Assembly (NCBI GenBank): GCA_963402885.1
Contig: OY727098.1
Coordinates: 4,521,001 to 4,585,000 of the forward strand
Source: Antedon bifida
Taxonomy: Eukaryota; Echinodermata; Crinoidea; Comatulida; Antedonidae
Direction: 5' to 3'
Length of the DNA: 64,000 bases
The stretch's first letter is position 1; the number at the start of each line of letters is the position of its first letter. A program made the position numbers and the translations under genes. The notes under the pieces were generated by a model. It made no database searches, had not been told where the DNA came from, and was given only the letters and a program-made list of their open reading frames with translations. Shown in pieces: positions 41,469 to 53,900 of this stretch.

Positions 41469-44400
41469 CTAAAGAGATCATAACATAAAATAAAATTAAA
41501 TATGACAGAGTTAATTTTTCCGCTATTGGCTTTATTCTTTTCCATCTGTTAGCCAAGACTGCGTACTTCTATTCAGGGAGGGACTGTTATATGTCCTGGG
41601 GTTGAAGAACATTCTATTACGTCATCAAAAGATGAAAAAAGTTTGCTACTTTGAACTCTTGGCTAGGAAGCAGCAGAACATTTCTGAGAAAACGCAACCT
41701 GTGAACCGATATATAGAAAGGGGACTTCCCTATTCCACATACAATAAACTAATGGCATGTGTCCAACGCAGGGAGTACGATACAACCTCGTACACCCAGC
41801 CCCTTGACATAGCTGTCTGATAGGCCTAGAATTAATATGGTATTCGATTAATATAGGCGGTATGTGATGATACGGGGAAATCCCTTTCGCTTCACAGGGC
41901 ACAGGCAGGCAAATGGAATAGAGCACAGGCGTACAAATATTGTTGGCTTTATAAAACGCTACCTAGGCATCTGCACACATCTTATGTTTTCCTCAGAATC
42001 TGGCATTTTAGTAAGATTAAAACTGAACCCTTCTTAGTCTTACAGAAAACATTCAATTAGTGTTGGACTGTGGCCGAACCTTGTAAAAAGGAACGTCGTG
42101 AAACATATTCAATTAAAATGTTATACCACCTACCTTTTTATTAATTCGCTGATTTTTATTGAATTTTAAGTTGAATACCGTTGCTCAGTTCACCTTTGGT
42201 CAAGGGCAAATTAAGTTAAAACCACCATACCGTGACGAATAAGATCCTAATCTGCATTTCCATATTGAATAATTTACCAGGTCAGCTTGCGATCAGGTTG
42301 ATTATTTCCCCCTTTCGGGTACACTCGGTGCTTTGTACTTTCGTATTCGGTCCGTTCGCCGAACAAAGTTTCACTTTTAACGCCGCATATCGACCGAATA
42401 ACAATTTATCAATGCAAGCAGTCAAAAATAGGCTTACGTCTCAGTCTGTAGTTTTCATTTATAAGTACCAAAACCATTTTGCACGGCGTACAAATAAACA
42501 AGATGTTTTATTTATTGTAAATAAAGTTTCGAAAGTGGAGCTGTAGCTTGGTGGTTAACGTGCTGCCTTCAAACGCTAAGGTCTGGGGTTCAATCCTGAC
42601 CTAGTGCCAGGGTTGTAACTCACGACTCTTTCAACTCCTCAATAAGCACGATAAAGTATTAAATAGTTTATCCATCCTGTAATTGGCGAGTCACTCGCTG
42701 TTGAATGCGTATGAAAAAAAAGAAAACAATTTTAACTGAAAACTTCGTAAAAATGAACACAAATTTGCTCTTTGGTATTAAAATAATTTATTATTAATGT
42801 TATATATTTATGCACACACGTATTATGTTCCCGTAACCTTTAAAGTACAATTAAACACGAGAAAACAACGTCCAGGGTCCTCGTCCAAATATAGCTAGCT
42901 CAGCCTGGGAGTAGCTGTTCTTGTCAAAGACACCGGTATATTTTTATAATATCAAGCACGCATCTCTTTCTGTATATCTTAAACTAATTTATGATACAAA
43001 ACCTTAGATAAGTAATTAACTAACTTAAATTATATTTGCGGAAGATAGTATAAATGTTGAATAAAATGTTGAAATCAAAACAAAATACTGTATACCCAAA
43101 CCTAGACTCGAACACGTTAACAAAGTTATTAACAAAATGTAAAAATGATAAAGCTTCTTTTACCGTATAGGTTTATACTATATTTATACGATCTATCACT
43201 ATACATATTCTAAACCACACTAAGGATCTCGGATATCTATTATCAAACCAAGGTAGAAAACTAAGTAAATGTAATCTCGTACTAAGCATGGAGGAATTAG
43301 CACGGAAGATTACGTGTTTATTGAACTAGAGTATATTTAATATCCACCTTCCCTATGGAACTTGGTCGGAGTGTCCGTACACAATTAATTGGACATCACG
43401 TTTTGGCTTCAGTATTCAGTAGATTGTTTGTATAATTTGTGAATATGATGATGAGATCACAATTCAAATACAGTAAAAGTCCCGTAACTGTCCGAAAACA
43501 TAGTAACATTAAAAATGAACTACTATTTAAAAAACTTTCAACTTAAAATTCTAATTCTTCTAATTCGCTTATACCATGGTGGAATTACTTTTAGTGCTTA
43601 AACTGACTGCTGAATGCGTACCAGTATTGCATCAGATACTACTTACAGACATAGGAAGTTGTTATAGTTTATCATTATTTAATAACTGTCGATCGTTTAT
43701 TATTAGTAACCCATGCACTAAATTTCAAATCACCTCATACGGTGGAGTGATTGCCGATTCGGGGCTTTTCTTACTCGACCTATATGCCTACATAAAATTA
43801 CTGAATGTATAAATGTTAATTGAAAGAGAAACCATTGATAATGATGACATTTTTAGAGAGAACTGAATGACTAATTATCAAGGGTTTCTTTGCTCAAGCA
43901 CCATTGATCCAATTTAATAATAGTAGTAATTTTGTTAACTAAACAATAGGAAATATGTGCTAACACTACAGCCAACCCCTATACAGTGACACTGTTGGGT
44001 CCCAAAGGTATCTCCTTAATAGGTTTAAGCCTAGTCAGTCAGATCTAAAAAATTATATTAATAATAATATTTAAAACCATTTATAATAATAGAATATATA
44101 TATATAAACATAGACATAGACATCACTTTATATATTACTTAACATTTCTTTTGTTATCTTCCTTAACAATATTGTTGTGTTACAAGATTTCATTTATGCT
44201 CTAAGGCTCCTAAAAAGACAAAACAAGTTAAGTTTATGTCAACAAGTAGGCTGTAAACCATTAGAAAGTCAAGAAAGATTTACAAGCACACTAAACATCT
44301 ACATAGCACCAGTACAGTTTTCACTGTATATATTCACAATATACATATTTGCATAAAAAAGTACTTTATATAATAAAAATGAGTTGTTTTTAGGTGATAA

Positions 44401-44705
44401 TTTTGGATTTAACTTTCTGAAATGAAACATAAGATTAGCAATTTTTCAATAATCAGAAAACTAAAAATCTCATTGTTCCAAGGTTTGAGAAGAAACTGTT
44501 GTACAAATGTAGGCTTGCGGTACACCATGTTATTTCCTAGATTGGTACGTTTTGGTTGCGTCTTCTACCAGCCATCTCCTGAATTAATGATCACTAGAAA
44601 GCATTTCCACATTACGCCAGAAGACAATTGCAGAAGCTGAAACACCCAGTGAGATATTCTCTACTTGATTTTGAGGAAACTACAGGCTGCACTGGGAACC
44701 TTACT
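41469..44705. other. Intergenic stretch, possible 5' exon of the elongase and 3' UTR of GMCL1
   Basis: No further elongase exon is convincing. 41590-41950 has near-normal GC content and is open on both strands, which suggests an old repeat rather than a gene. Frames at 42232-42546 and 43576-43812 have no family resemblance or splice context. The right-hand part is probably GMCL1 3' UTR and downstream sequence. Confidence 0.4.
42532..42690 (+). mobile_element. tRNA-derived SINE
   Basis: The head AGTGGAGCTGTAGCTTGGTG with B box GGGGTTCAATCCT matches the head of the SINE at 17408. The body (ACTCTTTCAACTCCTCAATA and a GGCGAGTCACTCGCTG block) differs, so it is a related subfamily with another tail. 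Confidence 0.75.
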
Positions 44706-44870
44706 TTAAGCTCTGTCTACATTATCAGACAAGTTTGACAAAAAAATGTGATGTGCCCAAATATGGTAGTGATATGCCCGAATATAGTAGGGATATGACA
44801 TCATCATGTCCATATATGGGCACATCACGTTTTTTGTCACATAAAATTTGATAGTGTAGACAGAGATTTA
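44706..44870. mobile_element. Foldback MITE copy, complete
   Basis: Ends TAAGCTCTGTCTACATTATC and GATAGTGTAGACAGAGATTT are well matched. The inner palindrome ATATGGTAGTGATATGCCCG against CATATATGGGCACATCACG is clear. It lies about 35 bp past the GMCL1 stop, so it is part of that gene's 3' UTR or end. Confidence 0.85.
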
Positions 44871-44903
44871 CTTGACATTGACTCATGAAGTTTTAGCCAC
44901 AAT

Positions 44904-47900
44904 CTATAACCAGCCTTCTTGTGTTTCATTTGATTCTTCTGCTATAGATTGTTCTGATATGTTCTCAACAGAGTCAGGTTGTAAGAAGTCCATTGGTAAA
45001 GAATAACACAAATAATAAACACTAATCTGTATCGGATACTCTGCTGACGGATCCATTTCTAACACAACCTTTTCCTGTAAAATAAATAATAACATCCCAA
45101 TCAATGAATGTACAGCAAATACAAGAACCACAAGACTCTCTCCAAACCAAACTTGTCTTGATGTCCAAAAGGACCAACATTCTTTCCTTGCCATTAAAAC
45201 ACACAAACAGGTCCCATGTAAACATTGGATCACCATTGGTGTACATTTAAAATAACATACCTCCTTGATTATCTAGGTGAAATGAAGGGCTGAGCTTAAT
45301 TTGATGTCCTATCTTTTACATTACAATTTGGGAGTTTAGGAGGGACCCGGGCCGGCTGCCACCATCATTATCAAATTTATGAGAAATAAACTCTTGCAGG
45401 TATAGGAATAAGAAATGTTTTTCATGGTAATCGCAAATAAAAAAATTGTTAATGAATACTTACTTGATCCTTTTTTAGATCAAGATATTTTAAGCCTGAT
45501 GATTTTGTATATTTACTATGGCCTTGGCTATTGTATGTTGTCACTGTAACTCTAAAAAAAAAATACACATAAATAAACACTAATATAAAACAGTATTTCA
45601 CACCAATGCACATACAAACCCACAAACAGCTTTAACTAAGCCAATAATATCTGGTACAGTTAATTCTGTCAAAACATACACAAACCAACGTATTCTAAAA
45701 TGTCCCAATTCTTCAATGTATTTAGTTATGATGATGATGATTATTAAAACTAGACTGTACAGTGATTATGATAATGAGACCCAGGGATAGTAATGACAAT
45801 AATAATTATGATAATGTGACGACAGGATAACAATGATTATGATTATGACAATGATAATGTATAATCAATTTTTAAAAATACTTACTGAAACATGATTTTC
45901 CTACTTGGCTGTAAACTAACACTGTTACTAACATGGTGTGTGTTGGTGTTTTATGATAATGAGACCCAGGGATAGTAATAACAATAATAATTATGATAAT
46001 GTGATGACAGGATAACAATGATTACGATGACAACAATGATAATGTATAATCAATTTTTAAAAATACTTACTGAAACATGATTTTCCTACTTGGCTGTAAA
46101 CTAACACTGTTACTAACAGGGTGTGTGTTGGTGTTCCTCTTAAAAATCACTTGCCTACAATATAAATAAAACAAATGTAAGTATAAGTCTTCTCACATCA
46201 AATGAGAATATCTCAGGCAGTGGAATTGAACAAGAGTAATCCTTGTACAACAACGAATGGAGTCCATCAGAGAGAATTTGAACTTATGACCCACCGTCAA
46301 ATTGTACAATCTTTTACGATATATTTGTACCAGAGTACTTCTAGGACTGGAAGATTAATTAAACATTTATTTATATCATTGGAAGCAGAAATCTACTTTC
46401 AACGATCTGTCCATCTGCAGCTGCAGTTTTGTGTAAATTTTAATCAAATAAAACAAACCTTTTAGAAAAAGTTAACAATAAATCAACTCCATAGTTAAAC
46501 CCAGTCCACCTCCAACAATACTTTAACAAAATAAATAATATAATAATAAATTATTTATAACAATGCAGATTTTGTGCAATTATTGTACATATTTATATTG
46601 TTATTTGTTATATGCTGTTCGTGTATTAATTTTGTTTAGAATTTTTATTATTTGTATGATATTCAAAGTAAACTTTGTAGACATGCTAGGCCATAACAAC
46701 ATTGTAAAGGAAACACATACAGTACTACTGTAGACACACACACAGTGTTAGGCCAGGATAACAGTATAAAGTACACACACCTACTAAGGACAGTTTGTAT
46801 GTTATATTACATTTGAAACAATGGTGACATATGGATTTATTGACGTGTACCTCTCCTTCCTTTGATATAATGCGACCACATCTCATTGCATATTTTCTAA
46901 ATTGCTCTGGTGTCAGTTCCGATTCAGTTGGTCTGTTAAAACATAAACAATATTTCATCAAACCTATTCTAAAAAAATATGAAGTATTCATCACTACTAA
47001 TGTCAACAGCCAGTCAATAACTACCTATTAGGGATTTACGAAACATGATGGGAAGCCACAGGACGGTGCTCATGAATAATTTATGCATGAGCTTTAACAA
47101 AGTGGGCGGAGCTTAGCGTCTTAACTTCTTAAGAACGATAAAGTTGCCATTTTCCCTAAAACAACTAGAAAAAATGTATATATAACCTTAAATACCAGTT
47201 CAAATTACACTTAAACGTGGAATTTTCAAAACTCTAAATAATATTTGAACTTCTAATTTAATTGTTTAATGAAATAACATTTTTATTGGGTTAAAATGGC
47301 TGTGTTAAAAGCGTTTGAATGCGAGGCCCTAGCTAGGAAGACTAGGCCTATGCTGTATCACCAGAGCCAAGCGATTAAGAAGGGCCCCACGCCACGAGAC
47401 AGGTGAGGAGGGATCGGAGAGAGATACAGTCGGTCGTCGTCTTCGCGCAAGGGTACGTAACTAATAAAACGGTTACATCGACTGTATATGATTTTAGCAA
47501 ACACATGATATTCGTTGTTCTCCCCTAACTGTCGTGTTTCATAAAGTCCCTAATGTCTTTAAAAGATGGTTATTTAGAAGAGTATAATTTGAAATTTAGT
47601 AGTACTTTCGTAACTGACTAAACCCAGGAGCATATGGGGGCCTCTGAGCAGTGCCCATTAAAATATGTCGAAAAAAGGCTAAGAAAGTCCCAGGCATCCA
47701 GTGTTGTAGGGTTAGAGTTAGAGTTCCTAAACCAGGGGCCTCAGACCTCTGCGTTACGCTTAAAACAGATTTAATATTCATTAATAAAGGCACATATTAA
47801 TTACACATAAATAATAAAAATGAATAAGTTGGAGATTGATTGAGGAAGTTCAATCTAGGCCAGAGGCAGTGGCAGTATGCCTATTAGAATTGTTCACAAA

Positions 47901-50900
47901 AGTTTTGATTCCTCACCCTTTATCTTGTCCTTGCTCAACACACAACATGTTTTGCCATTGCTGTTTATACACTGGAAGTATCCAACCTAAAATAAAATAT
48001 ATTGTTACATTACTATTCATCTAATACAATATATTCACTCATTACAGTGTCATAATTCATTATTATTATTATTATTATTATTAGCTAAAGGTAGGTATGG
48101 CAGAAACAGAGAACAGAGCTGTTTGGGTTCAGATTGAAGTCATCATCTAAATTTGTGTGTAAATGACAATCCATAACATGGTTAGGTAAAGTATACAAAA
48201 ACCATGTATTCTACAGCAGTATAATAATCCCCAGTAATGCTTATTCTCATCTTTACCTCTCAATTCTCAAATAATAAATAGGAAGAAAAAATACTCTGTC
48301 GCCACATTCACTTTTCACACTTTGGGAAATATTTATCGCTAAAATTTAAAAATTGTGAATAAGTGAATACCACTTAAGGGATATTGTTAAATATTATTTG
48401 ACTTACAATATATAGTATTAAACATATTTAAGTGAAATATCTCAGTTAAGTGTGAAGATGGTGCTAGCTGTACAAAATCTAGTATACACTAATATAGTAA
48501 GTTTGAGGAATATTTAAAACCAGAGCAACCTGTACTATAAATTAGCACTATTAAATTAAACATTATTGATAAATACATTTTATAAAGAGATGAATTAAAC
48601 TTTTATTTACTTGGTGGGATAATCTTGTCTTTGTCAATGAGTCGCGTTGAAGACAAGTCATTGATAATATGATGAAGTCGAACCCCTCTAAATAAATCTT
48701 CATATATTTTACCAGCGTCTGAGTTTAAAAATTCACCAGGTTCTAAAAAGAAATAGGCAATAAATTATAACAACAATGAAATCTGGGAAAAGCAGACGAT
48801 ACATTATATGTAAGTGTTATAATGTACAGTATTGTTGATATAAAGTTTGTGGTACACCACGTATATTAGTTCTGAAAAGAACTGTTGAGTTTCTCAACAT
48901 TTCGATCAATATGCATTGATCGTCCTAATATCCTAATATATGTGGTGTACCGCAAACTTTATACCAACTTTGATTTCGCCATGCAAACCTTCAAACAATA
49001 TGTTATAATGTACAGTATGTAAGTTTGAGTAAAGATTCTAGATCTTGGATATAAACACTCCTGTTCTCAATGGAATACTTATCACAATAACATTCTCGAT
49101 CGATGATACCATTAGGACAAAGTTATGAGCTCACCAGGGGCTGTAAGCCCTACATAACTTTTGAGTTACTGTAATTTTCATATAAAATGATCCACATAGA
49201 CCAATCCTTAATTTTGTGTGCAATTTATTTACTTCTATATTTACTTAATATATACATATATTAGTTCTGAAAATAACTGTTGAGTTTCTCAATGTTTCGA
49301 TCAATATGCTTTGATCGTCCTCAGGAGTGAGAATGTATAAAATATATAAACAGAAGTGAGTTTTTCTTTTTAGCCTAAATTAGATTTACATATAGACCAA
49401 TATGCCAACGCACTACAACCCTTAATTTTGTGTGCAATTTATTTATTTCAACAATATTTAACGAGGGTGGTCCATCCATTCACAACAATTCACAACAATA
49501 CAATTTGACAAGAAAATAACATGAACTAAAACAGAAGTGTTTCTTTTAAGCTTAGTAATTAGATTTACCTTTAAGGCTCCTAAAGTAGATGTCAGCATCT
49601 TTAGCAAGTTGTTTGGTTTCTCCATTCCAATGTGGCGTTAACTTTAAATATACATACTATAGAATAGAAGAGCAGAAACATTAATTATTGATCGAACTAC
49701 GAATAATATACATTAATGACATTGCAGAGAATAATTTGTTCCAATAGCCTCTGATAGCTTCAAGGAGGTATTAATTATATCTCTATGGTGGGACACATGA
49801 ACAAGCAACAGTATTAAATGGTTACAAAACAGTATATAACTTGTATAAGGAGACACCATTGGGACCTAATAATGTGTTCCCTATAGGCGTGTAACCTAAA
49901 TAGGGGTTGATTGCAGTGTTAAAATATATATTTTTGCTTGCTCCTTGCACAGGCAAGTGCCCTCATAATAGGCGTGTTTTCACCCAAATAGAATCGTCCC
50001 AAAGGAAAGCTACAATTGTTATTATTATTTGGAACACAGAAACAACTAGTATGCATTGTACAGCTATAGTTGAACTCACTGCTGAATAATAGTGCTATGC
50101 ATAGGTGTTGACCCATTACATTACCTTTTTAATTAAAGAATAAATATCCATTTCTACTTGTAGTACAAACAAGCTAGAAGATTTGATTAATGACTTCATG
50201 AGATCAACACTGAAAATAAAGTACTGTATGTTAAAATTATACATCACAAGTTTAAATATATCTGATTGGTTATGGTACTGTCTATTTCCAACCATAGCCA
50301 TGGAATTGTCTTTTTATAGGGGAGTGTATGAATTAAATATAGGCATTAAGCATTTCACTGTACTGTGTTGCACGAAACTACCTAAGCCTTCATGTAGCTT
50401 GTAATGGGCTCAAAGCTAAGTTAAAGACGATGGCTGGTGGTGTGTGGTACAGTATATCAAATATTGACTTGGGTTTTACCAGAATATGAGTAGCAACTAA
50501 ACTATACTTAACTACACCTAAATGCTTAGACTTGCCCAAAGTCTGTATTTATTGTCTTTTTTATGTTAGTCTGAAAACAAGCTCAAGTAGTATACGTATG
50601 AAACGCCATATGTGCCAAAATATTTATCTTTTTATTAATATTAAGTCTGGAACCCAGACTACAAAATGCTGTGAAAAACAATCATAAAGTCTAACAATCA
50701 TATATTTCCTTTTTGTTTATTGGTTAATCAGAGAAGAACTGAAAGTGACAAACTGGTTTGCGTAACAGGATATTATACATATCCTAGTGATTACTAATAC
50801 TATTCATTTTTTTCTACCTTATTTCTTTTAATAATGAAATGTTGGTCGTCATCATAAGATTCCTTTCCAGCCATTCAAAACAACTATAGTAATGGAGATA

Positions 50901-53900
50901 GAGATATTAGGATATTAATTCAGATTCATGATTGTAAACTGGCAGCTTACTTTGGTCATAATAATATGCAAAATAGTAAAGTAAATTGTTACTTTAATTT
51001 ATGCAAATAAACAACAATATTAAAGTAAATACTGTGGTAAAAATAAAGAAAAATAAGACTCGTTTAATTGACAAAAACATTAATAAACAAAAATATGGTA
51101 ATTTATTTATTTTTTCATCTGGTTTGAAGATACGACCCTATTATTAGGCGAACGCCACCTAACAGTGTGCGTTTTGCTTAACAATTATAATCATCACTCT
51201 GAAGAAAGTGCTTGTGAAAGGAGCACTGAAACTGTCAGTCAGTAACTAATTTTGGTTTGTCAAAATAGATTTTTAAAATAAGTGACCTATGTTAGAATGG
51301 TGTTTTTTGTTGTTGAAATGTATGAGACACGTGGCAGCTTACCTTTGTAATGTCTGTTGTATTCCGTACATAGAAGATGAGATATAGTATGAACAGACTG
51401 TATTCAGACTGTAATGAAAAGTTTAGTCTTAGTTCTGCTGTATTTTAAATCAATCTAATATGGTAAACTTCCACATTTCATAGGGTTAAGAGGTGTAAAT
51501 TAGAGGGAGGGAGGGGGGGTGAGAATTAGTTGTAGACAAGTGGCAAAGATACATACTGTACATTTAATACATTACAATTAAAGTAGATAAAATTGTTATT
51601 TTTTTATTTTGACTTTACAACTTCAATTACCATAGCGCCATAACTAAAATGTTCTGTTGGCCTAAACTTAAATTTCCCCCGACCCCTCCCAAATTTAAAT
51701 ATGGGCTTATATCGAGGTCAGTATAGTATGGGATTACATTTATCAAATAATTACCATATTGTGTCAGTCATAATGTCTGAACATTGCTGAATCAATCCAT
51801 CCTGAAAGAACAATTAATGTTATACAAAATCAAACCTGTGATATTACATGGATACAATAGTTTCAGTCATTTTTAGTACCAGCATATGTGTCATTGTTTA
51901 TTTCATTATTATTATTTCATTAACTCTCCTTCAGCTACAAGGCCCCTTATTTCTACAATGATCTTCCTCTATCTATCTGCAATTCATTATCCTTTTCCTC
52001 ATTCAAAACTAGACTTATGACTTTTCTCCAAACTATGTATCCTTTTCCAGACTTTAAATTGTAAAATATTAGATATAGTAAGTATATATATTTATTATTT
52101 TTGCTTAATTTAAAGACCCCTTCTCTGCAATTTTGGACGTTTTTTGGAAAATAATACATATATATTACTTTAAAAACATTAAACCATGTCATTCCTTGTC
52201 TTAAATGTACGTTGTATGGTAAATTATGATAAAAAGTGAGAAACAATGCACTACCTAAGTAGCTCGCGGCGATCGACCTCTCGTGGACGGTCTTAGGCCT
52301 AGCCTAGCTAGGCTTAGTTTTGTAGGCCTAGCTGGTAAACATCGGTAACGTACGAACATCGTAAGCTAGCTATATACCTAGCCTGACGTTGTATAGTTGC
52401 TGCATTAATTGTCTTTCTATTTTTGCCAGACTCCGTTGATACAAATTGGGGAAAACCCGGTATTTTCGCTGAAAAGTTAGGAGTCTTCCATTTGTTTTGG
52501 CCTCACGATCGATCGAAAACTGGGCGAATTACAGTTGAAAAACAAAAATATCAATCCGCGCGCAATGCATTTTGGGATTTATAGCGGGCCGCTATAATTA
52601 TTAGAATCAACTTATTTTTCACATTTTTAACCGTTTAAAGACGAAAAAAGTTATCGCAATAGGACCATATAGTTTTATTTTTACATTAAATATAGTTTGT
52701 GATCTTAAATTAGATCTAAAAAACGTAGGGAAGGGGGCTTTAATTTATCCGTTATTTACTATATTCAAAATTTTCTTATTCAGATTTTTAATTCTCATTT
52801 TATTTATTTTATTTTAATAGGCTTTTGTTTTTCTTTAACTTTACTGTTATTGTTGTATTTTGTGTATTGTATCTGTTCTGAGAGTCACAAATGATCAGCA
52901 ATTGCTGGATGGATCACCCTCATTAAATATGGTTCAAATAAAAATAAAAATTGTTTGTTGGCAAACCACAAGCAATAGAATCTATATGTCAAAAACAATA
53001 GAACCAACTGAGTAAAGTTAGTAGGGCAAACAAAAGAAAGTCTTGCTCACCAATCGTTATCCAATTGCATTAAGTGGTCTTATTTATCTTTATTTACTTG
53101 GCAAAGGAGGAGAAGGGGTAATAGTGCTACCATGAAAGGATATTTTATTCCAGGGTGGTTATTCACTTTTGATATAAAAAGGGGATGACAAGTCCTACTG
53201 ACTGTACAGTAACTTTAGGATACACTTACTAGTTGTAGTAGTGATGATGCGGCTAGAACTGATTCAACTTTTGATGGGTCAATGACCACTTCATCTTGAT
53301 ATAACGATCCAAGACAAACATCTAATGCTGAAAACAATAAATAGAAATGAGCACAGTGATATTTGCTTGATGGTAGTATGGGTGGGTGAACACGCCTAAA
53401 TAGCTTGACCGTTCCTATCTTTCTGTGCAACAAGACTATAAATAAAGTGATGTAATTGTAATTAAATGAAAACTTTTTATGCATACTTTTTTTAACAATA
53501 CAATGTTCTTTGATGAATTGAGCAGAAAGTGCAGGATGCCATTTTACACACTGAAGCAGTGCAGGTGTAGCAAGTTTTTATTATAAGGATTTACTGTAAA
53601 TGATACCTTCAATGTTAATGTTAGCGTCTGGTATATTCATGTCCACTTCTGTCAAACTGGACTCTTTCCATGATCCACTAAACATACTAGAAAAGTATGG
53701 TGACTGAAATAAAAGAATTTAATTAGTAAAATATTTAAAAAAACAATTGAAAAATACTGTATTTCAATCTACGAAATGAAAAGATGAGTGTCTTGGTATC
53801 TATAGACAAATAAACTAAAATAACATTTATACTTTTATAATAATAATATTTAAATGGATTCTGCACTCACTCCATACATATTAACATTCAATTACAAAAA

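Noticed and set aside
42232-42546. 104-codon frame upstream of the SINE
   Set aside because: Ends inside the SINE head and shows no family resemblance or splice context.
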